Source of the DNA: Nannocystis sp.
GTDB taxonomy: Bacteria; Myxococcota_A; Polyangia; Nannocystales; Nannocystaceae
Assembly (NCBI RefSeq): GCF_016714285.1
Contig: NZ_JADJNN010000008.1
Span: forward strand, 186,001-250,000
Length of the DNA stretch: 64,000 nt
Direction: 5' to 3'
A model generated the notes under the pieces. It was not told the origin of the DNA, did no database searches, and saw nothing but the letters and a program-made list of their open reading frames with translations. This document shows, piece after piece, positions 18,612 through 26,573 of this stretch; within the stretch, counting starts at the first letter, position 1, and the number at the start of each line of letters is the position of its first letter. Position numbers and translations under genes: made by a program.

Positions 18612-18668
18612 GGGCGGCCTGATCGGCGGCCTGATCGGCGGCCTGATCGGTGGCCCGATTGATGGCCC
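18612..18668. repeat. 12-bp tandem repeat (GGCGGCCTGATC)
   Basis: Three exact units and two degenerate ones lie just after the symporter stop codon. The other parts of this 320-bp gap hold only the palindrome at 18540-18557 and no recognisable gene. Confidence 0.75.
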
Positions 18669-18688
18669 GCGGTGGCCAGTCAGGCGGG

Positions 18689-20470
18689 TCAGGGGCGGGG
18701 CTGGTGGGGGCGGACGGGGAACTCGCCGGCGCGCAGGCGCGCGAAGTATCCGCGGTAGGCGGTCATCGTGACGCCGCCGAAGAGCAGCATGATCGGGATG
18801 TTGACCCACAGCATGATGCCCGTGCCGACGGCGGTGATGTTGTCCAGCTCCTCCTCGGTGGTGATGACACCGGCGCAGGCGACGACGATGCTGACGCAGT
18901 AGAAGATCTTGTAGGGGAGGACGCTGCGTCGGCCGGCCATGTAGACCATGCCCTGCTCGCCGTAGTAGGCCCACGAGATCATGGTCGAAACCGCGAAGAG
19001 CCACGACGCGATCGCGACCATCCATTTGCCGAGGCCCGGTGAGACGCGATCGAAGGCGTGGCTGGTGAGGGCGGCGCCGACGTAGTCCTTGTAGACCTCG
19101 GTTGTGTGGAGCGTCGGCGCGACGGCGAGCGGGCCACCGGGGGCGCCCACGGGGGCCCACGTGACGGCAAGGCGATCTCCCTCGTCGGGCCCGTTGGTGT
19201 CGTCGGGCCCGTGGGTGTCGACGCGGACGACGGTGCCGGTGACGCGGCGCAGGTCGGTGCCGCTGCCGACGTCGACGGCGCCGTAGCGGGCGAGCAGGAA
19301 GACGTTGTCGCCGAGGCGCCAGTCGCTGCCGCTGATGGCGAGGCTCTCGGGGCGCTTGGGCGGGAGCGGGGTGTCGGGCAGGTCCCACACGCCGGGCTCG
19401 ACGGCGACGAAGCCCGGCGGCGTGACGAGGGCGGCCTCGCCGTCGCGGTTCCAGGCGCCGCTCGAGAGCACCACCAGAGAGGTGAGGGTGCAGACGACGA
19501 TGGTGTCGATGAAGGGCTCGAGGCCGGCGACCACGCCCTCGCGCACGGGCTCGGTGGTCTTGGCGGCGCAGTGGGCGATCGGCGAGGAGCCCTGGCCGGC
19601 CTCGCAGGAGAACAGGGCCCGCTTCATGCCCCACAGCACGGCCATGCCGAAGGTGCCGCCGACGAAGGCGCCGCTGGCCTCGGCGGGGTTGAAGGCGCTG
19701 ACGACGATGAGGCGGAGGATGCCGGGGACCTCGCCGATGGTGTGGCCGAGCACGTAGAGCGCGGCGATCAGGTACATGCCGCACATCGCCGGGACGATCG
19801 CGCCGGCGAAGGCGCCGATGCGCTTGATGCCGCCGAGGATCACGAGGCCGACCAGCACCGCCAGGATCACGCCGACGATCGGCTGCGGCACGCCGAAGGA
19901 CTCCTCGGTGACGACGCCGACGTTCCAGGCCTGGAACATGTTGCCGCCGGTGATCGTGGAGATCAGGAGGGTGATGCAGAACAGCACGCCGAGGGTGCGG
20001 CCGAGCCAGGCGAGCTTGGGGCTGCGCTGGCGCAGGCCGTCGTCGATGACCCACATCGGGCCGCCGCTCGGCTCGTCGGGGTTGTCGGTGCGGCGAAACA
20101 GCATCGACAGGGTGACCTCGGTGGTCTTGAGGGCCATGCCGGCGAGGCCGACGACCCACATCCAGAACACGGCACCGGGGCCGCCGAGAGCGATCGCCAC
20201 GGCGACGCCGCCGATGTTGCCGAGGCCGACGGTGGCCGAGAGCGCGGCGGAGAGGGCCTGAAAGTGGTTGATGGCGCCGGGGTCGCGGGCGTCATCGTAG
20301 GCGCCGGTGATGACGCGGACGCCGTGGGTCAGCGCGTGGTACTGGCAGAAGCCGCTCCAAATGGTGAACAGGAGGCCGACCGCGAGGACGATGTAGAGCA
20401 CGCTGTCGTGCCAGATCACCGCGTTGATGGCGGTCAGCCAGTCGTTGAGGCCCGTGCGCAGCGCGTCCAT
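18689..20470 (-). CDS. Sodium:alanine symporter family amino-acid transporter with extra soluble insertion
   Basis: An AGCS-family carrier importing neutral amino acids with Na+ or H+. About ten to eleven hydrophobic segments are visible. The family signature is present in the N-terminal half (FQALSAALSATVGLGNIGGVAVA, GGPGAVFWMWVVG) and SCEAGQGSSPIAH in the middle. The odd point is about 115 residues of hydrophilic, Pro/Gly/Asp-rich sequence at about residues 345-460, between helices normally joined by a short loop; it makes the protein 593 residues instead of about 450-500. The segment contains predicted strands (RLAVTW, TVVRVDTHG) but no motif I recognise. It precedes trpB2 on the same strand, so tryptophan or serine are plausible substrates. 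Confidence 0.92.
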   Translation of the reverse strand: MDALRTGLNDWLTAINAVIWHDSVLYIVLAVGLLFTIWSGFCQYHALTHGVRVITGAYDDARDPGAINHFQALSAALSATVGLGNIGGVAVAIALGGPGAVFWMWVVGLAGMALKTTEVTLSMLFRRTDNPDEPSGGPMWVIDDGLRQRSPKLAWLGRTLGVLFCITLLISTITGGNMFQAWNVGVVTEESFGVPQPIVGVILAVLVGLVILGGIKRIGAFAGAIVPAMCGMYLIAALYVLGHTIGEVPGILRLIVVSAFNPAEASGAFVGGTFGMAVLWGMKRALFSCEAGQGSSPIAHCAAKTTEPVREGVVAGLEPFIDTIVVCTLTSLVVLSSGAWNRDGEAALVTPPGFVAVEPGVWDLPDTPLPPKRPESLAISGSDWRLGDNVFLLARYGAVDVGSGTDLRRVTGTVVRVDTHGPDDTNGPDEGDRLAVTWAPVGAPGGPLAVAPTLHTTEVYKDYVGAALTSHAFDRVSPGLGKWMVAIASWLFAVSTMISWAYYGEQGMVYMAGRRSVLPYKIFYCVSIVVACAGVITTEEELDNITAVGTGIMLWVNIPIMLLFGGVTMTAYRGYFARLRAGEFPVRPHQPRP

Positions 20471-20569
20471 TGCATGTGCCCTTCGCCGGGCGACCGGGAT
20501 GATGACAGGGGGCCGGCGCGCTGCGCAACGCCGGCGATGGCGGCCGCCCTACGCGGGGTGGCGGCGTCT

Positions 20570-21613
20570 TCAGGGCTTGCTGGTGGGCTCGGGCGCGGGT
20601 GCGGGCGCGGGCGGGGCGGCAGCGGGCGGGGCAGTTGCATCGCTCGGGGCAGTTGCATCGCTCGGGCCTGCTGCCGACGCCGGGGTTGGCGTGGGCGGGG
20701 CCACCTTGCCGTCGACGAAGCGCGGGGCGTCGGGGCGGAGGCCGTGCGGGACCTCGACGCGCTCACCGATCGTGACGAGGTCGCCGTAGCGGAGGATGTT
20801 GACGCGCGCGAGCAGGTCGGCGAACTCCCACGAGCTCTCGTAGTTGATGGCGCCGGGGAACTCGACCTTGCCGTCCTTGTCGGGCTTCGGGAGCTCGGCC
20901 TTGAAGGTCTTGGTGGGCGGGCCGTAGAGGCGGGTGAAGTTGGCGCTGGTCTCCTCGAAGTCCTTGAGCGCGAGGGCCTGATCCTTGTGGGTGCGCTGGT
21001 AGGAGGCGTGGCGCAGCGGGTAGCTGGCGTCGTCGAAGACGTAGAGGAGGCGGCCCGTCGAGGGCGTGCGGGCGCGGTCGCCGAGCTGGTCGCTGGAGAC
21101 CTTGGGGCAGCTGAAGCGCAGCTGCGGGTTGGCCTCCCGCTTGCTGCGCTTGTTGACCCACGAGGCGGCGGTGACTGCATCCTCGCCGCGGGCCTTGGCG
21201 TCGGCGATGCGGGCCTTCTCGGACTCGCGGCGCTTGTCCATCATGGCCCGGATCGAGGTGTCGGCGCACTTGAGGTTGCGCTTGTAGACGAGGCTCTCGA
21301 TCTCCGGGAACATCGAGCTGCCGATCGTGGCCTCGAAGGCGACGGTGACCGGGGCGCGCGGGCCGGGGCCGGGGTCCTTGAACTCGAACTTCCACGCCTC
21401 GGGCGCCTGGCCGGGCAGCAGCGAGGACAGGCCGGCGAGCGGGTTCTTGTCGGTTGTGGGCGCGGTGTTCTCGGCGGGCGGCGGGGCCTGGGGCGTGGGC
21501 TCGCTGCAGGCGAGGAGGCCGAGCGCGAGGCCCGTGACGCCGACGAGGCCGGCGAAGTGAACGAGGCCAGGGACAGGAACGGAGCGGGTGCGCGAGCGGA
21601 GCGATGGGTGCAT
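20570..21613 (-). CDS. Lipoprotein of unknown function
   Basis: A basic N terminus, hydrophobic stretch and lipobox LGLLAC (Cys about 36) mark an exported lipoprotein of 347 residues. Pro/Ala-rich spacers flank the globular part at both ends. The middle is charged and mostly helical, with two cysteines (KCADTS, RFSCPKV) and no recognised motif. FEATIGSSMFPEIESLVYKR might suggest a periplasmic calycin or chaperone-like fold, but I cannot support a function. It lies 99 bp upstream of the symporter on the same strand. Confidence 0.8.
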   Translation of the reverse strand: MHPSLRSRTRSVPVPGLVHFAGLVGVTGLALGLLACSEPTPQAPPPAENTAPTTDKNPLAGLSSLLPGQAPEAWKFEFKDPGPGPRAPVTVAFEATIGSSMFPEIESLVYKRNLKCADTSIRAMMDKRRESEKARIADAKARGEDAVTAASWVNKRSKREANPQLRFSCPKVSSDQLGDRARTPSTGRLLYVFDDASYPLRHASYQRTHKDQALALKDFEETSANFTRLYGPPTKTFKAELPKPDKDGKVEFPGAINYESSWEFADLLARVNILRYGDLVTIGERVEVPHGLRPDAPRFVDGKVAPPTPTPASAAGPSDATAPSDATAPPAAAPPAPAPAPEPTSKP

Positions 21614-21722
21614 GGCCAGGGGTGAAGCTACCCAAAGTGCGGCGAAGCGCCGCCCGGGGGCTGGTGGACGGAAAGCGCCGCCGTCGGCACGAGGTCGACG
21701 GCGGCGCGCGGAGGGCGAAGCC

Positions 21723-22781
21723 CTAGCACTTGTCGGGGTCGACGGTGACGATGTCGGCGCACAGCGGGCCGAGGGCGCCGGCGATGGCGTTCTGGTCGTC
21801 GGGGGTCACGCCCTTGTTGGTCATGGCGGTGAAGAGGTGACCGACGAGGGCGTCGAAGTCGGCCTTCTCGATGCCCATGGCCATCCCGTCGAGGAGGTCC
21901 TTGTGCGAGGTGATCATGTCGAGGCAGGGCTTGGCGGCGCCGACGTTTGGATCGGCGGGGGCCGGGGCGTCGACCTCCTTGCCGTAGATGTCGGCGATCG
22001 GCTTGGCGCCGCCGACGGTGGCGCTGGCGACCTGGCGGACCAGGCAGGTCTTGAGGCGCGTGAGGTCCGAGGTGGCGAAGAAGCTGTTGATGGTCGCGTC
22101 CATGGCCACGAGGGGGACGAAGCTGTCGGCGTCCTCGAGGCCGCCGATGACGCTGGCGATGCCGGGCTTGCGGCCGATCCGCTGGTAGACCGTGACGTCG
22201 TTGTTGGCGTCCTCGACGATGTCGGGGGCCATGCCGGCGAGCACGTCGATCACGGCGGCCTTGTCCTCGGCCGTGAGGGTCGCGACCTCGTCCATCGCCG
22301 CGCCGAAGTCGGTGGCGAGGTCGGTGAAGTCGGCGGTCGAGATGCCCATGCCCGCGTGGGCGGTCTTCATGTCCATGCAGCCGTAGACGACGCCGGCGCA
22401 GCCGACCGCCGCGCCGACCTGGGTCGCGAGGCAGTTGGTGAGGTTGCCGCCGTCGACGTCGGTGGTGAGGAAGTAGGCGTTGATGCCCTCGTTGACGAGG
22501 ACCTTGCCCACGAAGCTGTTGATCACGGCCTCGACGCCGGCCTGGCCGCCGAAGTTGGTGCAGATCGGGCCGTCGGCGGGCTCACCGGTGGAGCCGCTGC
22601 CGGTCGGGGTGTCGGTGGCGCTGCCGGTCGGGGTGTCGGTGGCGCTGGCCGTCTCGGTCGCGCTGGTCGGGCTGCCGGAGGTGCTTGCGTTTTCGGTGTC
22701 GTCGCCGCCGCCAACCACGCAGGCTGGCAGGAGGCCAACGGCGCCGACGAGGGCGAGGGATGTGAAGATTCGAAGGGCCAT
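21723..22781 (-). CDS. Lipoprotein with two truncated-hemoglobin-like domains
   Basis: A 352-residue lipoprotein: lipobox LLPAC (Cys21), then a Ser/Thr/Gly linker with repeated TDTPTGSA. Residues about 74-192 and 199-345 each follow the group I truncated-globin pattern: a Gly-rich start and Phe-bearing B/C region (INSFVGKVL...AYF; INSFFATSDL), then a candidate proximal His in MKTAHAGMGIS (H142) and ITSHKDLLDGMAMGI (H293), then an amphipathic DF-x-x-L helix. Each domain carries extra cysteines that could form disulfides after export. Truncated globins bind heme and O2, NO or CO and are normally cytoplasmic single domains, so a lipid-anchored tandem form is unusual. A GGAGAAG ribosome-binding site precedes the ATG at 22781. 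Assignment is by pattern; heme binding is inferred. Confidence 0.72.
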   Translation of the reverse strand: MALRIFTSLALVGAVGLLPACVVGGGDDTENASTSGSPTSATETASATDTPTGSATDTPTGSGSTGEPADGPICTNFGGQAGVEAVINSFVGKVLVNEGINAYFLTTDVDGGNLTNCLATQVGAAVGCAGVVYGCMDMKTAHAGMGISTADFTDLATDFGAAMDEVATLTAEDKAAVIDVLAGMAPDIVEDANNDVTVYQRIGRKPGIASVIGGLEDADSFVPLVAMDATINSFFATSDLTRLKTCLVRQVASATVGGAKPIADIYGKEVDAPAPADPNVGAAKPCLDMITSHKDLLDGMAMGIEKADFDALVGHLFTAMTNKGVTPDDQNAIAGALGPLCADIVTVDPDKC

Positions 22782-23115
22782 GGGTTCAACTTCTCCTGGG
22801 TTAGTGGGTCGCAAGGTGCTTCGCGGGCGAACGCGGCCGGAGGACCCCGCGAGCGGGTCCGGCGTCCAAGAATGTGTCATGCGCTGCAGCGTCGCCCGGG
22901 CGCGAAGTACCTCCGCCCGCGGGCCAGTGTGCCACGGGTCGAGGGGCGAGTGCGTGTCGTGGGCCGCGTCGAGCTCGCGCTGGTGCGCTGGCAGTTGCGA
23001 GCGCGGCGCCGATGCGCAGCGGCTTGCGCGGGGTGTGGCGTGAGGGGCGGCGAGGATCATGGTCGCGGAGGTGCAGCGCCACGGCGTGGCCCGGGCGGCG
23101 GATCGCCGCGAGGGA
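22782..23115. other. Gene-free interval upstream of the globin lipoprotein
   Basis: This 334-bp GC-rich stretch carries the leader and presumably the promoter of the globin lipoprotein. Open frames crossing it are biased low-complexity sequence, and no repeat or RNA gene was recognised. Confidence 0.5.
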
Positions 23116-23616
23116 TCAGCCGCGGCCGAGCATGATCCGCGCGCCGGCGATGAGCTGCTTGAGCTCCGGATCGGCGACGGCATCGAGCGCGCGACGGGTC
23201 TCCTCGTCGGGCTCGGGCGAGAAGCGGGGCGCTGGCAGGGGCGGCGGGAGCTGCGTCTCGGGCGGGCGGCGGATCGCCAGGGGCGGGACCTCGCCGAGCC
23301 GGACACGCAGGCTACGCAGGCGAATGCCAGGCGCGAGCTCGCCGAGGCGGCGCAGCAGATCCTGGCGCAGATAGGTCAGTTCGTGTAGCCACTGGCTGTC
23401 ATGCACGTTCAAGGTGAGCAGATCGCCGGAGACGCTGGCGGGCCAGCTGTGGGCCTCGAGGGCGGCGCCGCCGGGGCCGGCGATCCGCGGCCACAGCTCG
23501 CGCACCTGCATGAGGCGGATGGTGTCGTCGCCGACGTGGCGGCGCACGAGCTCCCACAGCGCCGCGGCCATGGGCGAGGGGGCCTGGGGTCTTCCACGGG
23601 CGCGGGCGCGGGCCAT
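23116..23616 (-). CDS. DciA-like (DUF721) protein
   Basis: A cytoplasmic protein of about 166 residues. The DUF721 core is visible: a basic N-terminal arm, LWPRIAGPGGAALEAHSWPASVSGDLLTLNV strands and SQWLHELTYLRQDLLRRLGE with the conserved W-x-x-E-L. DciA proteins load or assist the replicative helicase DnaB in bacteria that lack DnaC; whether this copy is the housekeeping one cannot be told from context. The C-terminal part is a Pro-rich linker and a short helix (DPELKQLIAGARIML). The ATG at 23616 was chosen; a GTG at 23634 would add six residues. Confidence 0.78.
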   Translation of the reverse strand: MARARARGRPQAPSPMAAALWELVRRHVGDDTIRLMQVRELWPRIAGPGGAALEAHSWPASVSGDLLTLNVHDSQWLHELTYLRQDLLRRLGELAPGIRLRSLRVRLGEVPPLAIRRPPETQLPPPLPAPRFSPEPDEETRRALDAVADPELKQLIAGARIMLGRG

Positions 23617-23994
23617 GTCCGGGCAATCTGCCACATCCTCGCGGCGCTGGTGGTGCTGGCGGGGGGCTGCGCCGGGGACGGGGCGTGGCGACGGGTGTCG
23701 TCCTCGGCCTGCGCGCCCGATGGGCCGCCGCGGCTGTGTGTGTTGGCGGGGCCGGACGCGCCGCAGGTGCTGCGGATCGGCGGCGCGGCGCTGGTGCCGG
23801 GCGAGTGCGCGGAGGGCTCACGCGCCCGCGGTGGCCGTGTTCGCGTCGAGGTCGGCGATGGTCGAGACGGTGGTCGAGACGGTGGTCGCGTGGCCCGGCG
23901 CGTGCGGCTGCGTCGGGGGGAGACGGCGATGCTGGCGGCGCCCGCGGGGGAGATCGCGGTCTACGAGCGCCGGGCCTGCGTCGCGGGGCCGTGA
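23584..23994 (+). CDS. Possible small lipoprotein (start uncertain)
   Basis: The forward frame encodes a hydrophobic segment and lipobox (ILAALVVLAGGC, Cys codon at 23668), then about 108 residues with paired cysteines (SSACAPDGPPRLCVL, PGECAEG, ERRACVAGP) that read like an exported protein. No ATG or GTG precedes the signal segment at a sensible distance. CTG at 23584 is used here as a placeholder; a rarer ATC start or a sequence error are alternatives. The 5' end overlaps the divergent DciA-like gene. Confidence is limited by the missing start. Confidence 0.4.
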   Translation: MGSSTGAGAGHVRAICHILAALVVLAGGCAGDGAWRRVSSSACAPDGPPRLCVLAGPDAPQVLRIGGAALVPGECAEGSRARGGRVRVEVGDGRDGGRDGGRVARRVRLRRGETAMLAAPAGEIAVYERRACVAGP

Positions 23995-24017
23995 GCGAAG
24001 GGCCGGGCGCGGTCGGG

Positions 24018-24136
24018 AACTCAGGTGCGAAGGTCCCGAGGGACAGGTGCGAAGGGGCAGGTCCCGAGGGACAGGTGCGAAGGGGCAGGTTGCAACGGAC
24101 AGGTGCGAATGCGCATGTCCCGAGGGACAGGTGATC
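24018..24136. repeat. Cluster of TCCCGAGGGA palindromes in 28-bp repeats
   Basis: Near-identical units of about 28 bp, GTGCGAAGGGGCAGGTCCCGAGGGACAG, are repeated about four times between two converging 3' ends. Each carries the short inverted repeat GTCC-CGAG-GGAC, and the last is the full TGTCC/GGACA form (24116-24129). This is the densest copy of the hairpin family seen across the window and could act as a bidirectional transcription stop. Confidence 0.75.
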
Positions 24137-24148
24137 GGGAGCAGGCTG

Positions 24149-25674
24149 TCAGCGCGGGAGCAGGCGGGCGTCGCGAGCGGCGAGGGCGAAGGCGCGGCGG
24201 CGGGCGTCGTCGCTGGCCGGGCTGTCGTCGATCGGGGCGGCGGCGGCGACGCGGAGGCGCAGGCCGGCGAGGCTCTCGTCGTCGAGGCGGGCCAGGAGAT
24301 CGAGGAGCAGGCCGACGCGCATGGGATCGCGGGCGGGGGCGTCGAGCTCGCGGCGGAGCAGGGCGCGGGCGGCGTCGGGGCGGTCGCGCAGCAGCAGCGC
24401 GGCGCGGGCGAGGGCGTGGCGGCGGGTGAGCTCGGTGGGGCTGTTGGCGGCGGCGGTGGCGGTGTGGTGGTCGCCGTGGGGCTGCTCGCGGCGGTGCGCA
24501 GCCAGGTCGCGGCGAGCTCGGCGATCGCCTGGTCTTCGGGCCAGGTGAGGGGGACGCGGGGCGGTAGGGGGCGGCTGCCCTGCTCGGGCGGCGCGGGGCT
24601 CAGGGCGCGGGTCTCGTCGATGCGGCGCTCGAGCAGGTCGGCGTACTCGAGGAGGTCGCGGTCGGCGAGCTGGGCGCGCAGCATCTCGGCGACGGGGGCG
24701 ACGCCGTGCGGGCTCGGGGGTTCGCCGGCGAGGAAGAGGGCGCGCTGGAACACGAGCTCGACGAAGCGGTGGTCGAACAGGCGGTCGAACTCGTGGAGGA
24801 GGGGGAGCAGGGCGCTTGGGCCCGGGCCGCCGCTGCGGGCGAGGCGTTCGGCGACGCCGCTGCCCTGGAGGTGTCGGCGGGTGCGCTGGTGTTCGACGGC
24901 GAGGAGGGCGTCGGCGCTGAAGTGCGGCGTGCGCTCGAGGGCGAGGACGGTGGTGAGGAGCTGGGCTTCGGTGCTGGCGAACAGGGCCTCGAGGCCGGCG
25001 ACGCGGCGTTGCCAGTACATGCGACACAGCTCGCGGCCGAAGTGGAGGAAGCGACCGGCGAGCACGCGGGCGAGCGGGGGCAGGGGCTCGTCGGCGAGGC
25101 CGAGCTGCAGGAGGGCCTCGTGGTGGACGCGGGCGAGGTAGGCGGTGGCGCGGGTGCGTTGGTCCTGGGACAGGCCGCTCTGGGTCTGCTGGACGATCGC
25201 CAGCTGCACGGCGGCCAGCACCGCGTCGGTGACCGGGCTGACGGTGGCGGTGACGGGGTCGGGGAGCTCGGTGAGCGGGGCGAGGCTGGGGTCGGCGCGA
25301 TCGAGGGCGACGAGGCGGGCGATGCCGGCGAGGTCGGGGGTGGCGGCGAGGCGGGGGGCGAGGGCGGCGGCGGCGGCGGGCGAGTCGGCCATGCGCAGGG
25401 CGTGGCGGAGGATCGCGGGGGTCGTGGGCGTGGTCGGGCAGAGGTCGAGGAGGATCGCGGCGTCGGGTGGGTGCACGGCGGCGGCGACGGCGAGCTGCTC
25501 GCAGGTGTCGATGCGCGCGGGCAGGGCGGCGGGCGCGGGGGCGGCAGGTGGTGGGACGGCGGCGACGGTGTGGCGCGCGAGCGGCTCGGGCAGGCCGGTG
25601 GGGTCGGGCTCGTCGGCGCAGGCCGACAGGGCGACCAGCGAGGCGACCAGCGAGGCGAGGACGAGGCGGCGCAT
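24149..25674 (-). CDS. Helical lipoprotein of unknown function, with an apparent frameshift
   Basis: Starts with a signal peptide and lipobox (ALSAC, Cys19), followed by about 490 residues of mostly helical Ala/Leu/Arg-rich sequence without a recognised motif (WQRRVAGLEALFASTEAQLL, FDHRFVELVFQRALFL). The reading frame that carries the N-terminal 400 residues continues downstream as unlikely Pro/Ser/Thr sequence. A second frame carries a sensible ending (TELTRRHALARAALLLRDRP ... LLPR stop at 24149). Adding one G to the G4 run at 24478-24481 joins the two as ...TAASSPHGDHHTATAAANSP..., so a sequencing undercall is likelier than a pseudogene. It starts 5 bp after the PilZ stop, in an operon. Confidence 0.65.
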
Positions 25675-25679
25675 GCGAA

Positions 25680-26297
25680 TCACTCGTCGACGAGGCGGCG
25701 GATGACCTCGCGGAGGCGGGTGACGCCGCCCATGTCGCGGGCCATGAACTCGATGCCGGCGCCGTGCTCGTGATCGGTGTTGCGAATGATCGCCTGGACC
25801 TCGAGCGGGCGGGCGCTGCCGGGGGGCGTGATCTCGACGATGAGCTCCTCGCCGACGGTGAGCGGGGTCGGCGTGAGCAGCAGGGCGCCGACCTCGGAGA
25901 TCTCGGAGATGGTGGCGGCGGTGAAGTCGGACTCGCCCTGACGGCGCAGGCGGATCTCGACGAGCACGGGCTGACGGATGTGGCGGCGGCGCTGGTCGAA
26001 CTTCGTGCGGCCGCTCGCGACATCACGCAGGAACTGCAGCTTGCGCCACTCGCTGCCGACGCAGCGGAGCACCCCGCCGGCGCGCACGCGCAGGCGCGGG
26101 CGGGCGTTGTGCCACTTCTTGCCGACGGCGCGGACCATCAGCTTGCCGGGCAGGCCGGTGAAGAAGACCTCGCAGAGCAGCTCCTCGCCGGGCTCGAAGC
26201 GCTCGGTGGTGTAGACCTGCAGGCCCTGCTCCTCGCTGGGGAGCAGCGCGGCGATGAAGGCCTCTCCGGAGAGGTAGTGACAGCGGATTCTTCGCAA
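25680..26297 (-). CDS. PilZ-domain protein
   Basis: About 205 residues with two domains. The C-terminal PilZ domain (about 110-205) carries the c-di-GMP-binding elements: an Arg cluster FDQRRRHIRQPV, and ISEISEVGALL in place of the D/N-x-S-x-x-G turn. The N-terminal half (TTERFEPGEELLCEVFFTGLPG, LRVRAGGVL) looks like a second, degenerate beta-barrel of the same kind. In myxobacteria such proteins tune motility or exopolysaccharide in response to c-di-GMP. The start is uncertain: a TTG at 26297 (MRRIRCHYLSGEAF) is used because the upstream frame lacks a near ATG or GTG and runs into intergenic repeats. The downstream lipoprotein gene follows within 5 bp. Confidence 0.82.
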   Translation of the reverse strand: MRRIRCHYLSGEAFIAALLPSEEQGLQVYTTERFEPGEELLCEVFFTGLPGKLMVRAVGKKWHNARPRLRVRAGGVLRCVGSEWRKLQFLRDVASGRTKFDQRRRHIRQPVLVEIRLRRQGESDFTAATISEISEVGALLLTPTPLTVGEELIVEITPPGSARPLEVQAIIRNTDHEHGAGIEFMARDMGGVTRLREVIRRLVDE

Positions 26298-26388
26298 CGT
26301 GGAGTACGGTCCTGGTGCCCGGCGTGGGCGAGAGGCGATGCTCGTCGGCCGGCAAGGTAACAGCACCGGGCTCGCGCTCGCAAGCGCG

Positions 26389-26519
26389 GCGAGCGAGGAT
26401 CGGCGCGGGCCGACGCGCGTGAGCGGCGCAGGCGGATCTTGCGGACCACGAGCGGCGGGCGCCGCGAGCGAGGATCGGCGCGGGCCGACGCGCGTGAGCG
26501 GCGCAGGCGGGTCTTGTGG
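26389..26519. repeat. 56-bp direct repeat in the PilZ-mannosyltransferase spacer
   Basis: Two nearly identical 56-bp copies (26389-26444 and 26464-26519, period 75) begin GCGAGCGAGGATCGGCGCG. They lie in the 276-bp region between the divergent PilZ and polyprenol-mannosyltransferase genes, followed by shorter GGCGGGTCTTG repeats. Both genes' promoters must lie in or around this duplicated block. Confidence 0.8.
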
Positions 26520-26573
26520 TGTGGCGGGGCGGCGGGTCTTGCGGCGGGGCGGGGCGGCTGCCAAGGTGGCGGC

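Noticed and set aside
24018..24136. CRISPR-like array
   Set aside because: Units are contiguous tandem repeats without unique spacers and no cas genes are present.
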